The position numbers were made by a program, and so were the translations under genes. A stretch of DNA of 64,000 nt, taken from NCBI GenBank assembly GCA_038093515.1, contig JBBPSI010000070.1:1-64000 (forward strand), given 5' to 3'. The DNA is from Butyriboletus loyo (Eukaryota > Basidiomycota > Agaricomycetes > Boletales > Boletaceae). Position 1 is the first letter of the stretch. Every line of letters begins with the position of its first letter. The notes under the pieces are model-generated. The model had not been told where the DNA came from. It saw nothing but the letters and a program-made list of their open reading frames with translations, and searched no databases. Of this stretch, positions 11,000-22,045 are shown piece by piece.

Positions 11000-11480
11000 T
11001 TACGCACGTCCTAAAACCTCAGTGTTCGTGACCCAGTTGGGAGGAAGGTGGTGTTGGTTTGGTATAAGTGGTAGCCAAGCACTACTCACTCGCCGTTTCA
11101 GGTTGGGTTTGTGTGCAGATTTTGCTCGCTGTCGGTCGGTGTGTAGGCGGGTATTTATGCGGTTGAGCCAGCGAGTTTCGATGGCTCGTGTGGTTAGGGT
11201 CTGGTTTCGGATGACGCGCTCGCAGCGGAGAGCCCATATGAGATGCGTGGATTCGGATAGGAGTGTCCATTGCAGGCGTGTGACGCGGGGGACTGGTCGC
11301 CCTGTTGCTGTGGTCGAGGGGGGGGTGATAGACCCGCAACCGAGGAGGCCAATGGATGGGGATCTCCACCTTCCAAGGCAGGGGTGTCAGATCCGCCGGG
11401 CCATGTTCCTGTTCCAGATAGTCGTGGATTCTAACCTCTCATCGCGTGATGATTCAAGTCTCGTGTTTCTTGGGGCGTGA
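11000..11480 (-). mobile_element. 3' tail of a LINE-type retrotransposon (RT/RNase H polyprotein C-terminus)
   Basis: In one minus-strand frame the sequence gives PSIGLLGCGSITPP, then WTLLSESTHLIWALRCERVI, then TRWLNRINTRLHTDR and finally PPNWVTNTEVLGRA before a stop at 11000. The order GCG..., LxSExxHLIWxLRCERVI, RWxxxINxRLxxDR, PxxWxxxxEVL is the conserved C-terminal end of polyproteins of non-LTR elements with an RNase H domain that are widespread in Agaricomycetes. The part upstream is only weakly coding. No reverse transcriptase core is present. This is a 5'-truncated dead copy, as target-primed integration often leaves. Confidence 0.6.
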
Positions 11481-11544
11481 TTTACACGCCACGAAGCGCC
11501 GTCGCCCGATGCACCTTGTATTTCGTGTTCTATGCGTGTCAACG

Positions 11545-12245
11545 ACTCGGAGCTTCAAGTACCTGAGATGGAGCGCTTCCATTTATTCTAGGGATCTGTC
11601 GCACACCAGTGCTGGGTGTTGAGCATGCGTTGTCGATGAGTGCTGTTGATCCGGACGGACAAGCCGACGAATCTTCCTCTGTATCCGACTCGGTACGCTC
11701 GACGTTGCTCGCATCGCTGTCAACGAGCGTCCGAGGTTGTGGGGTAAAGGGACAAGACCATCCTGCGTGGACTAGTATACCAACCTCTGGAACTTGTCAA
11801 CCATGCAGTGTTGTATACGATATCGACCAGCCAACCGCATCATCGTTGACTTATTCAAGCAGCTTACTAGGTGCAATCCATGGCTCCGTATATTGCCCTT
11901 GATAGTCAGGGAAAAGGACACTGTAATGCTAACGGCAATGTATTCTCGGTGTTACGTGCTGCGAGACCATACAAATCCACAAACCGTATGGTCGACGTCC
12001 ACATAATCGCGATTCGTCTATACATATCACGTCGAATGATGCGGCCCATCTTCGGTACGTGAACCACAACACATCCACTCGGGAAGAGGAATCGACAACC
12101 TCAGGATAGGCCTGCCTGATTCTCGCTGTTGTAGTCCACCGTGAGTTCCATAACATAACCGTGGGGAGAGTACGCCCACCGTGACACGGATCTCTCTGAC
12201 GGGCGGTAAAGACCCATCCGTCACTTGTTGCGGCTGACAGAAAAT
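11545..12245 (-). repeat. Unit A, left arm: decayed gene segment repeated at 18.7 and 27.9 kb
   Basis: The stretch aligns by eye with 18650-19390 and in part with 27660-28210. Shared blocks (plus strand) include TTGACTTATTCAAG at about 11846, TCGACAACCT near 12088 and the CCTGCCTGATTC block near 12105. Coding-like minus-strand pieces are RIRQAYPEVVDSSSRVDVLW and LVDSDASNVERTESDTEEDS, but stops and frameshifts break every frame. It lies directly downstream (3') of WD40 gene A. It may have been a separate gene or the former C-terminus of the WD40 gene; I cannot tell which. Confidence 0.5.
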
Positions 12246-14036
12246 GAACCGTCACGATATGGTACATAAGAACGAGAAAAAGACGCACTGGGCCGGATTC
12301 CTTGGCATCTGCAGAGCCTTGTCCGCTACCAGAAGCCTTCTTGTTCGAATGACCGGGGTCAACAGCTCTGACACGCGGTCTACGCTGCAATGTCTGATGA
12401 GTCCCTGCTTACAAACTCGAGGAACAACGAACCCTTCGTCTTCCAGTAGAAGTTCGCTGACATCACATGTTAACCGCACAGCATCCGATCCCTCAAGAAA
12501 CAGCACTCACTTGGTTAACTTCAGCTGCGGCCATCCACGACGGTCCCTTGTTTGTGGTATCCGCTCTGGCTGGTGACCGTGAACGAGATTGAACATCGGC
12601 AGGCCGGCGTGACTTTCCACCAACTCGATCGAGCTCATGCAATTCCGGCTCCTTGTTACGCTTTCTCATCCATGCTGGTAGCAGCTTTTTGAACACCCGA
12701 GATGGGTTGGCAGTATTATCTGGACGAGCGTCTGTCGAACGTTCGTTGTCCTCACAGTGATGCGTAGAGTGTTCCGGAGACGGAGGCTGGAGAAACGTCA
12801 ACACAGAAGTAAGGGGATAATACAGTGATCACCAACCTCGTCAAAATTGAACTCAGGAGCCGGCGTGCTCGATGGTATCTCAGCCTGTGCTATAGTAAGA
12901 ACTCGGTTCGAGGGCGGAAGGAACGAATAAATACGTCGAGGAGATCGTCAATGCCATCTTCGCCGTGTGTCTTGCTAGGTTCATCCTGGTGTACATACAT
13001 AATACAGGAGTCAGCGCAGCTCGTTTTGGTGATGGAACGACAAAATGGAAAAATACATACATGGAAAGGACCATACGAGTCCGGGAGAATATGACCAAGG
13101 TTGCGCACAGCAATTTTCCCATCCCGTCCTCCAGTGGCAAGATAGAGAGAATCAGGTGAGATGACAATTGACCTTGTTATGTCTTGGCCGACCTCGATGA
13201 CAGGATCAATGTGAGAGAGTGTCGTCGTGTCCAGGAATGTGATTGAACCCATTGTGTAGGTAGCAATGAATTTGCCATTGGGTGCTAACACAATGGATCT
13301 GATATTGCCGCCATCAAGAATTCGTGATTCGGCAATCTGGGATCCTGTGGACACTTGGAAACACTTGACTTTGTTGTCCATTGATGTCGCGAAAAGCTTC
13401 TGACCATCCATGGACCATGCGAGTGGAGTGGTTGGGTGTGTTTGGGTTGTGATAGCCTTGATTGTGAGGAGCTGGTCACCATTGTGGCTGTCAAAGATGT
13501 GGATGGAGCCATCAGTGGTGGCGATGTGTTTGCCATTTGGAGAGAACTTGATTCCATTGACATTGCTGTTGTGTCGGAGCGGGCCAACGAGTCGCTTCCC
13601 TGTTGTTGTGCTCCAGATGTTTGTTTCACTGGTAATCCCGGTGGCAAACACAGTCGAATCGGGGGAGAAGTCGACTGCAGTCACCCAGTTTTTACCCCCC
13701 ATATCGATGACCTTTTCCGAATTCATCTCTGCATCCCACACACTTGCGCCGTTCTGAGACCCAGATACTATCCACTTGTAATCCTTCGAGATAGTAATAG
13801 TGTGCAAACTCTTTGCTGGTTGCTTTGCGACCTCCTGGCCGTCTTCAAGTCGCCATCGTCGAATTGCATCATCAGTCCATCCCAAAAGATGCTTTCCGTC
13901 AGAGTGGAATGCCGCTGGCCGCACCCAATCAGAGCGACCGGTGTCAAGTAGTATTATTGGGTCTTCCTCAATTGTCAGCACTCAACACAATCACTTCTCG
14001 TAGCTGCTAGTACGCACCGGTCTTTGTCGACGACAT
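12230..14036 (-). CDS. WD40 beta-propeller protein, copy A
   Basis: The best start is the ATG at 14036 (MSSTKT), joined across an intron gtgcgt...ttgag to VLTIEEDPIILLDTG. About 350 residues of WD40 repeats follow. Blade ends read AIRRWRL, ASVWDA, TNIWST, IHIFDS, VKCFQV, ITFLDT and IAVRNL, so seven blades can be counted, enough for one closed propeller. A tail follows (DDLLDVFIRSFRPRTEFLL; PAWMRKRNKEPELHELDRVG; GPSWMAAAEVNQ; GSADAKESGPVRLFLVL) across at least two introns. Such proteins serve as protein-binding scaffolds; the partner is unknown. No NACHT or other N-terminal domain is visible. The 3' end is uncertain because the stop seen in copy C is not conserved. Confidence 0.65.
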
Positions 14037-14279
14037 CCTCACCAAAGGTACACAATCGTTGACTTCGAAGAGAAAGAGCAAGGTGTTTCGGCTTAGTCGT
14101 GGTGCGCAAAGTTGCTTCAAACACGTTTCCTTATTTCTTATATGGGTCGCTGATGCCTCGTGCCTTTGGCGCTTATTCTTACTCGGATCCCAGCTAGGTG
14201 ACCTCGTGTTGATGGCCAGCCTCCGAGCGGTCAACATCGGTGAAGCCCTGCCTCGTCACCTTACCCTTACAGTTGTTAG

Positions 14280-14440
14280 TGTTCGTCATGTGTTGGTTGC
14301 AGGACTCGGTTCACGACGAACGTACGTACAGTCCGCATTAGACCCACTCGCGAGATACCCCAAGCACATTCCAGGACGGTCTCAAACGATCATACCCACC
14401 ACGAGATGGGAGAGGGTTGTACGTCAACTCACTACGCTGT
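14280..14440. repeat. Unit A, right arm (shared 5' flank of WD40 copies)
   Basis: The stretch starting GGACTCGGTTCACGACGAACG aligns with 17815-17950, 21595-21760 and, more weakly, 28700-28860. All copies keep the ACTCGGTTCA block. Copies B, C and D also keep a TCCACAA block near the end (CACCACGAGAT region in A). It lies between the WD40 start and the transporter fragment. No gene is seen in it. Confidence 0.5.
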
Positions 14441-14467
14441 GTCACATTTACTGGACCTGTTCTGTCC

Positions 14468-14683
14468 CTCTCCTTCTTTACGCGGTTCCACACTACGCTT
14501 GCTTACTTCTCCCTACCCTCGCCTTTTCTTGTGTACTGGTTCCACCAGTTCAGTGGTTGCTCAAATTAGCGGTGACGACACCCTCGAAGGGGGCATTGGA
14601 TAATGCAGGCGGATGTAGTATCCCACTCACCCTGATCGTTATCAGAGGACAATTTTGGGATGGAGGGACAAAATCAAAGTGAG
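14468..14683 (+). pseudogene. Fragment 1 of the AEC transporter gene
   Basis: The frame gives CVLVPPVQWLLKLAV, then KGALDNAGGCSIPLTLIVI and QFWDGGTKSK, which match the intact transporter at about 9520-9760 (CVLVPPIQRLL...NNAGGCSIPLTLIVLGGWFWDGETKPK). Only this internal membrane pair is present, with no start, no N-terminal half and no C-terminus. It lies on the strand opposite the WD40 gene, about 430 bp upstream of that gene's ATG. It is a duplication relic, not a functional gene. Confidence 0.8.
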
Positions 14684-15690
14684 AACACGCCCCACCACCA
14701 AATCAAGCCATATGAAGTCGGAGGCAACAGAACTTACCTGAGCTCCCCCAAGGACTTGTGGGAACTTGTACAATTGCAATCGCAAACGGGATCAGGATAA
14801 GGGTCAAAAGGTGGCATAGGCTGTCGCGGACTTGACGAGCATCGACGGTCGTACACTCCGTCACATGAGCTGGTCGGAGCAGCTCGACCATGGTGCGTCT
14901 GTAGAGCGACAACCAGATGACGATAAGAAGTATTACGACGATGTTGATAGCGAGGGAGACACCAAAAGGGCCCGCTGATCGGACGACCGGCCTTGATGTA
15001 GGGCGATGATGAGAGCGAGAATATTTAGAATCAAAGTGAGCAAGTTTGAATGGCTGTGAAAACAGTTTCTGCCGCTTACAGGACGCAGAATGTGTGTCAT
15101 GGTGCGAGCAAGAAGAGGTGGATCAGTGGTTGCAACCTGGAGCACTCGTATCTAGCCAGTTCGTCAGCGTTGATCGTCATGGGGGATGGCAGCATGCTCG
15201 TTATATGTTGCATCAATGTCTACCAACTTGAACCAACCTTTCACATCAGTATAAAAAGGCGAGGTACCACGAGAGTTGGCGAAAACGGCTGTTGATCTTT
15301 CCTGTGGATCGGAGTATCGAAATGTGGCAGTTTAAAATTGCCTTTGGAGATAAAGTATGAGAAAACATGTAGTTGATCGCACTGTGCCGCATATTGCATT
15401 GGTAGAACGCGGTGCGATATTTTGGTACGGTGCTCAAGAGACATCAAGAGCATATGTGGCTTACATGCGGGTGCTAATAATACAGTGTACCCACATTATT
15501 GGCGTCAACAGGACTTGTTTATGAGCGCAATCGCTCGAGGTCCGGAAAGAGATGTACGTACGTGTAACGTCCACCTGTCCGAGCAGCGAACGCGAAAACA
15601 TGGAGGCATTGAATGTGAGTGTGACGCTATTCGGCATCGGGTGGTATGGAATGAGAGCACTCCCTGTTCAGGAGGGTGATGGAATGTACA
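14684..15690 (-). other. Possible decayed membrane-protein gene; otherwise no gene seen
   Basis: On the minus strand, broken frames over about 15150-14740 give LTLILNILALIIALHQG, SGPFGVSLAINIVVILLIVI and HLLTLILIPFAIAIVQV, three strongly hydrophobic stretches in order but in different frames. That pattern suggests a dead multi-pass membrane gene with introns or frameshifts. I cannot name the family. The stretch 15160-15690 holds nothing recognisable. Confidence 0.3.
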
Positions 15691-15699
15691 CATTTTTAG

Positions 15700-15985
15700 G
15701 AGCGGGGTGGGAGTAAGAATAAGCGCCAAAGACATGAGGTGGTTGCGACCCATATGGAGAATAAGGAAACATGTTTATGACGAGTGAACTTTCTCCCACT
15801 CTGCGAACTCCACGACAGTGACCACCACTCAGGATGTCGTCCATAAGGATAGGTGCGTGGTAGCTGCGAAGAGTGATTGTGTTGAATGCTGACAATCCAG
15901 CAAGGCCCAACAATTGTATTTGACACCGGTCGCTCTGGTGAAGTGTGTGCAGTTGCATTCCAGTCTGATGGAAATCTTCCAGTAG
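15700..15985 (+). pseudogene. Inverted fragment of the WD40 gene 5' end
   Basis: Here the plus strand carries what the other units carry on the minus strand: the AAGCGCCAAAG...GACCCATAT block, an ATG at about 15834 followed by an intron-donor-like GTGCGT, and GACACCGGTCGCTCTGG followed by a GCATTCCA-TCTGATGG block. These correspond to 14190-13900 of copy A in reverse complement. The fragment stops after the first blade and is joined at about 15977 to the downstream part of the next WD40 copy on the minus strand. Confidence 0.65.
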
Positions 15986-16029
15986 AAGTTCGTTAACATC
16001 ACATGTAAACATACTGCACCCGATCATCT

Positions 16030-17533
16030 ATCAAGAAGGAGCACTCACTTCGTTAACTTCAGCTGCGGCCACCCATGACGGTCCCCTGTTTCTGGTATCC
16101 GCTCTGGCTGGTAACCGCGAATGCGATTGAACATCGGTTAGCCGGCGGGACTCACTACTAACTTGATCAATTCCAGCCCCTCGTGACGCTTTCTCATTCA
16201 CACTGGTAGCAGCATTTTCAACACCCGACTGCCCTGAGATGAATTGGCAGTATTGTCTGGACGAGCATCCGCTGAAAGCGGCAGTTCGTTGTCCTCGCAG
16301 TGATGTGTAAAAGGTTCTGGAGACGGAGGCTGGAGAAGCGTCAACCCGAAAGTAAGGGGAGAATACAGTGATCACTAACCTCGTCATAATTGAACTCAGG
16401 AGTTGGCCTACTCGATGGTACCTCAGCCTGCTCGATAGTAAGAACTCGGTTCGAGGGCAGAAAGAACGAACAAATACCTCAAGGGGATCATTATTGTCAT
16501 CTTCGCCGTGTGTCTTGGATTTTCTAGGTTCTTCCTGGTGTACATACACAATACAGGAGTCAGCGCAGCTCGTTTTGGTGGCGGAACGACAAAATCCTAC
16601 CACAATAGAGTCAGGTGGTTTGTTGTCATCACCACCCAAAGTTGAATGCTGTTCGTCTAGTTGTGCTTCCTCACGAGCGGACGTCTAACGTAGTGCGTCA
16701 ACATATAGATGGAATAGTTGTTATCCAATATGCCAACATCAAATACTTACATGGAAAGAACCATACAAGTCCGGCAGAATATGGCCAAAGGTGGCGCACA
16801 GTGATTTTCCCATTAAGTCGTCCAGTTGCCAGGGAGTTACTATCCAGGGAGAGGGTGATTGAGTATATCCTTTCACTGTCCTTGATAGCAGAGTCGATGA
16901 GAGAGAGAGAGAGGACCAGGATAAAGATGGAAGATGATGCATAGGTAGCGAGAAATTTGACGAGAAATTTGGCGTTGCTGGCTAGAGCAATACAGTAGAC
17001 GCAGATTCAGCGAGCTGGGACCCAGTGGACAGATCAAAAGACTTTGATTTTGTTGTCGTCCAATGCGGCAAAACTTTGGTGACCGTCGTTGGACCAAGCA
17101 GACGGAATCATTGGCCATTTTGAGGGTGTGATAGTCTCGATGCCGTGAGGAGCTCGTCGCCGTTGCGACCGTTCAAGACACGGATCGAGCCCCCAAATTG
17201 CAGGTAGTGGCGATGTGCTCGAGAATTGTATTCCATTGCCCAGACGCTCACTCCTTGGTGGCCAACCTCGAGATGTGTCGATGATCTTTTCATCCATCCC
17301 ACACGCTTGCGCCATCTTTACTTCCGCACACTATCCGATGGCGAATTATTCCTATTAGCCTTCATCATCGAATCCCATCGCTACTCCCGCACGAAAAATG
17401 CTTGCCGTCTGGGTGGAACGTTACTCCACTAGAACGACCGGTGTCTAGTAATATTGCGTCTTACTGAATTGTCTGCATTCAATACAGGTACTTCTCGGAG
17501 CCGCTGGTACGCACCGGTCTTTGTCCCCTGCAT
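16030..17533 (-). pseudogene. WD40 gene, copy B (dead)
   Basis: The start region at 17533 (MQGTKT, then donor gtgcgt) and the GACACCGGTCG block are recognisable, but the join runs into a stop codon and the first blade is out of frame. The propeller part (about 17460-16740) is shortened and shifted in all frames. The tail exons remain readable (KSKTHGEDDNNDPLEVFVRS; SPASVSRTF; RADTRNRGPSWVAAAEVNEV). The upstream flank still carries transporter fragment 2. It is the most eroded of the three copies in line. Confidence 0.7.
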
Positions 17534-17739
17534 CCTCACCGAAGGCACACAGTCGTTGACTTCGAAGTGAAAGAACAGGGTGTTTCGGTTCAGTCATGGT
17601 GCGCATTGAAGTTGCCTCAAATACATTTCCTTATTCTTCATATGGGTGTTGGCGCTTGTTCTCACTCGGATCACAGCTAGGCAGTTTCGTTCCGATGACC
17701 AGGCGAGTAATTACTTCATCGGTGAAACCTTGCTTCGTT

Positions 17740-17950
17740 GCCAAGGGTAGTCTTATCCTAAGAGCTGTGAATGCTCCTCATATGTATATTGAATGCAGGA
17801 CTCGGTTCACGGCGAGCGTACAGCCCACATTGGACCCACTCGTAGCATACCGCGTACGAAAGATGTGTGCATTCCCGGACGCTGTTGAACAGGGAGCGAT
17901 CATACTCCAGAATAATATTTTCCACAACATGAGAAACAAGCGCATGTTAA
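17740..17950. repeat. Unit B, right arm
   Basis: Shares the CCAAGGGTAGTCTTATCCTA block, the GACTCGGTTCACG block and the CAGAATAATATTTTCCACAA block with 21540-21725. This part of units B and C is almost unchanged between them, which makes these two the closest pair. Confidence 0.6.
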
Positions 17951-17977
17951 TTAACCACGCCATGTTCCGTTCCTACC

Positions 17978-18215
17978 CTCTCTTCCTCTTTACGCGGCTG
18001 ACCACACTCGCTTCCTGCTCTTCACCCCTTATTACTTCCCTTCTTGCTCCTTTTTGTCTGCTGGTTCAGCCAGTTCAGCAGTTGCTCAAACCAGAGATGA
18101 TAACACCCTTCAACGAAGCGTTGGATAATGCAGGCGGATGTAGGATCCCGCTCACCGTAATCGTTCTCGCAGACTGGCATTGCGATGGAGAGGCGAAACC
18201 AAAGGTTGAGTCATA
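17978..18215 (+). pseudogene. Fragment 2 of the AEC transporter gene
   Basis: Translation gives LFTRLTTLASCSSPLITSLL, then LLVQPVQQLLKPEMITPF and DNAGGCRIPLTVIVLADW. These align with CLFTRLLAILASLSPPLIAS through SIPLTLIVLGGW of the intact transporter (about 9520-9760). The frame ends at a stop soon after EAKPKVES. It has the same limits as the other two fragments and the same position, upstream of and opposite to a WD40 copy. Confidence 0.8.
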
Positions 18216-18650
18216 GCAGGTGAAAATCAAACGCCTGTCCAAGCTCAAGGCCCGGTCAACTCGTCGACCCTCAACCATTTCACGCAAATCTTGATCATAT
18301 AGCACCGTATCTCAATTTACAGTAAAAACGACAACGACCAAGCACAAGACAAACGCAAGGGGAATCTCCACCTCCATCTTTGACCCATTAGACCGTGTGT
18401 CATGTTAACTGGCCTGTGGTTGCTTGGGGCATGACCTGCACGGTATCCTCGCCCTTCACATATCCACGACATCCTCGTCCCGCCTGGCAACTCTCGGGTG
18501 CCTCTTGTCCATCCGCGAGGGGTAGAAATAGGTCCTAGGCTTACGCAGGCCCTCGTACTGCGCTATCTCATTGTGACCTTCAAACTTCGCAATACCTAAA
18601 CTGTCGAAAGGCGCGACCGCCACGATAGAAGTATTCCTCGTTACCACTCG
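18216..18650. other. Spacer between units B and C
   Basis: A 63-codon minus-strand frame (18647-18456, MVTRNTSIVAVAPFDSLGIA) is the only open stretch of note. It has no recognisable motif and no clear splice partners. I see no supported gene here. Confidence 0.25.
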
Positions 18651-19390
18651 GAACCTCAGCGACGGAGATGACGCGCTTCAATCTATTATACAGAAGTTTT
18701 GCACATTTTGAGCTGGCTGACCTCGGAGTGTGTATGTATACTTCCCTTTAATGTTACGGCCGAAGCGTTGGTCATGCATTGCAGATGAGTGTTACCAATA
18801 CAGGTGGACAATCTCGGAACGTTCGGCGGTGCTCGAACCACTGTCAACGAGCAGGGCAATTGGGCATTCTGCGTGGACTAGTGTACCGACGTTGTATAAT
18901 TTATCAACCATGAAGCGTTGTATTTGCGTGTCCGCTAGCCAGCCGCATCGTCATTGACTTATTCAAGTAACTCGCTAGGTCCTCTCCATGACTCTGTACA
19001 CGGCCAAGGCTTGATAGTACAAACATGCAGGGAAGACGATATTGGAGAGATGACAGTTTTTTTATATACTCCTAGAAATCCTGTGGGGCTACACGGGTGC
19101 AGGGGAAAAAAAACGCATGGTCGATGTCCACATAGCGACGCGACAGATATTGCATCGAATCAACTGGATCCATGCGTCCCATCTCCAGTACCTGAGCCAC
19201 AACATGTCCACTCGGGAAGTGGGATCGACAACCTGAGCATAGGTCTGCCTGATTCCCGCTGTCGTGGTCCATCATGAATCTCACGAAATAAGCACAAGCA
19301 CAAGGGTAGCACGCGCACCGTTACATAGACCGCCCCGGAAGAGGGTAGAGATGCGTCGTTCACTTGCTGTGGCTGATGGGAAATGAACCC
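18650..19390 (-). repeat. Unit C, left arm: decayed gene segment
   Basis: Aligns with 11545-12245 and with 27950-28210. The block CATGCGTCCCATCTCCAGTA at about 19172 recurs exactly near 27988. Minus-strand coding-like remnants are GIRQTYAQVVDPTSRVDMLW and VGTLVHAECPIALLVDSGSS, broken by stops. It lies downstream of WD40 copy C as the A arm lies downstream of copy A. Confidence 0.55.
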
Positions 19391-21338
19391 TCATGATAGG
19401 TGAATAATAAACAGAAAAAGACGCACTGGGCCGGATTCCTTGGCATCTGCAGAGCCTTGCCCGCTACCAGAAGCCTTCTTGTTCGAATGACCGGGGTCAA
19501 CAGCTCTGACACGCGGTCTACGCTGCAATGTCTGATGAATCCCTGCTTACAAACTCGAGGAGCAACGAACCCTTCGTCTTCCAGTAGAAGTTCGCTGACA
19601 TCACATGTTAACCGCAGAGCATCCGATCATCCCTCAAGAAACAGTACTCACTTGGTTAACTTCAGCTGCGGCCATCCACGACGGTCCCTTTTTTGTGGTA
19701 TCCGCTCTGGCTGGTGACCGCGAACGAGATTGAACATCGACAGGCCGGCGTAACTTTCCACCGGCTCGGTTGAGCTCATGCAATTCCGGATCCTTGTCGC
19801 GCTTTCTCATCCACGCTGGTAGCAGCTTTTTGAACACCCGAATGCCCTTGAATGCATTATCTGGGCAAGCATCCGCCGAAAGCGGCGGTTCGTTGTCCTG
19901 GCACTGACGCATAGATGGTTCCGGAGACGGAGGCTGGAGAGGCGTCAACACGAAAGTAAGGGGAGAATACAGTGATCACTAACCTCATCATAATTGAACT
20001 CAGGAGCCGGCGTGCTCGATGGTACCTCAACCTGCGCGACAATAATGAGAACTCGGTTCAAGGGTAGAAATAACGAGGAAATGCCTCGAGGAGATCCGAG
20101 TCATCATTGTTATCTTCGCCGTGTGTCTTGCTAGGCTCATCCTGGCGTACGTACATAATACAGGAGTCAGCGGTACTCGTTTTGGTAGCGAACGACAAAC
20201 CCATATCACAGTAGAGCCGGGTGGTTTGTTGTCATCACCACCCGAGGTTGACGTTGAATGCTGCTCGTCTGGTTGTGCTTCCTCAGGAGTGGATGTCTAA
20301 CTCAACATGAGAACGGGGGTGCGGCCTATTCAACATGTCGACAATGGAAATGGACAAATACTTACATGGAATGGACCATATGAGTCCGGGAGAATGTAAC
20401 CAAGGTTACGCACAACAATTTTCCCATCCTCTCCTCCAGTGGCAAGATAGAGAGAATCGGGTGAGATGACAATTGACCTCGTGATGTCTTCGCCGACCTC
20501 GATGACAGGGTGAATGTGAGAGAGTGTCATCGTGTCCAGGAATGTGATCGAACGCGCCGTGTAGGCAGCAATGAATTTGCCATTCGGTGCTAATGCAATG
20601 GATCTGATCTGGCTGCCATCAAGAATTCGTGATTTGACAATCTGTGATCCTGTGGACACTTGGAAAGCCTTGACTTTCTTGTCCTTTGATGCCGCAAAAA
20701 GCTTCTGACCATCCATGGACCATGCAAGCGGAGCGGTTGGGTGTATTCGGGTTGCGATATTCTTGATTGTGAGGAGCTTGTCACCGTTGTGGCTGTCAAA
20801 GATGCGGATGGAGCCATCAGTGGTGGCGATGTGTTCGCCATTGGGAGAGAACTTGATTCCAGTGACATCAGTGTCGTGTCGGAGCGGGCCAACGAGTCGC
20901 TTCCCTGTTGTTGTACTCCAGATGTTTGTTTCATTGGTAATCCCGGTGGCGAACACAGTCGAGTCGGGGGAGAAGTCGACCGCATACACCGACTTTCCAT
21001 CTTCCACACTGATGATCTTCTCATGCAGCTCTCCACCCCACACACTTGCACCATTCTCAGCCCCAGATACTATCCACTTGTAATCCTTCGAGACAGTAAT
21101 GGTCCACAACCCCTTTGCTGGTTGCTGTGCGACCTCTTCACCGTCTTCAAGTCGCCATCGTCGAATTGCATCGCTACTCAAGCCAAAAAGATGCTTTCCA
21201 TCAGGGTGGAATGCTGCTGGCCGCACCGAACCAGAGAGACCGGTGTCAAGTAGCATTATTGGGTCTTCCTCGATTTTCAGCACTCAACATTATCACTCCT
21301 CGGAGCTGCTTGTACGCACTGGTCTTTGTCACTGGCAT
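19391..21338 (-). CDS. WD40 beta-propeller protein, copy C
   Basis: The start at 21338 (MPVTKT) joins by the same gtgcgt...ttgag intron to VLKIEEDPIMLLDTG. Seven blades can be followed, with ends AIRRWRL, ASVWGG, TNIWST, IRIFDS, VKAFQV, ITFLDT and IVVRNL. After the propeller the gene continues over introns with DVFVRS-like sequence broken near 20100, then FNYDE, PPSPEPSMRQCQDNEPPLSA, VFKKLLPAWMRKRDKDPELH, GPSWMAAAEVNQ and a last exon SGSGQGSADAKESGPVRLFL with a stop at 19391. The propeller is close to copy A over the whole length. An extra in-frame stretch (20200-20330) separates blade seven from the tail and may be an additional intron. It is probably functional. Confidence 0.65.
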
Positions 21339-21539
21339 CCTCACCGAAGGTACACAGTCGTTGACTTCAAAGAGAAAGAACAAGGTGTTTCGGTTTAGTC
21401 GCGGTGCACAAAGTTGCCTCGAACACGTTTCCTTATTCTTCATATGGGTGTTGGCGCTTACCCTTACCCGGATCCCAACTAGGTAGTTTCGTTCCGATGA
21501 CCTGGCGAGTAATCAACATCAGTGAAACCTTGCATAGTT

Positions 21540-21760
21540 TCCAAGGGTAGTCTTATCCTAGGAGCTGTGAGTGCCCCTCATATATTGAATGCAGGACTCG
21601 GTTCACGACGAGCGTACAGCCCGCATTAGACCCACTCGTGATATACCGCGTACGAAACACGCGTGCATTCCAGAACGCTCTTGAATAGAGAGCGATCATG
21701 CTCCAGAATAATATTTTCCACAACATGGGAAACAAGCGCATGTTAGTCAACCACGCCATG
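21540..21760. repeat. Unit C, right arm
   Basis: Nearly the same as 17740-17950 (see the CCAAGGGTAGTCTTATCCTA and CAGAATAATATTTTCCACAA blocks). It links the WD40 copy C 5' flank to transporter fragment 3. Confidence 0.6.
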
Positions 21761-21767
21761 TCCTTGC

Positions 21768-22045
21768 CCTCTCTCCTTCTTTACGCGGGTCCTCACCACA
21801 CTCGCTTCCTTCTCCCCCAATTACTTCCCTTCTCGCCCTTTTTTGTTTACTGGTTCCGCCAGTCCAGCAGTTGCTCAAACCAGAGGTGAAGATACCCTTC
21901 AAGGAAGCGTTAGATAATGCAGGCGGATGTAGTATCCCGCTTACCTTGATCGTTCTCGCAGAATGGCATTGCGACGGAGAGACGAACCTAAAGGTTGAAG
22001 GCAGATATATATCGGAGGTCGAGGTCAAAGGTGGGTCCGATGGCC
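21768..22045 (+). pseudogene. Fragment 3 of the AEC transporter gene
   Basis: From 21871 the frame gives KPEVKIPFKEALDNAGGCSI, PLTLIVLAEWHCDGETN and then KVEGRYISEVEVKGGSDGQV. This matches the intact gene from IPFKGALNNAGGCSIPL to EGEVKGVSGGQA (about 9560-9810). It is the longest of the three fragments. The upstream membrane segment is present but frameshifted near 21790. There is no start codon or C-terminal half. Confidence 0.8.

Noticed and set aside
14684..15300. A pheromone receptor or other seven-helix receptor
   Set aside because: There are three hydrophobic stretches in different frames without any receptor signature, which is too little to assign a family.
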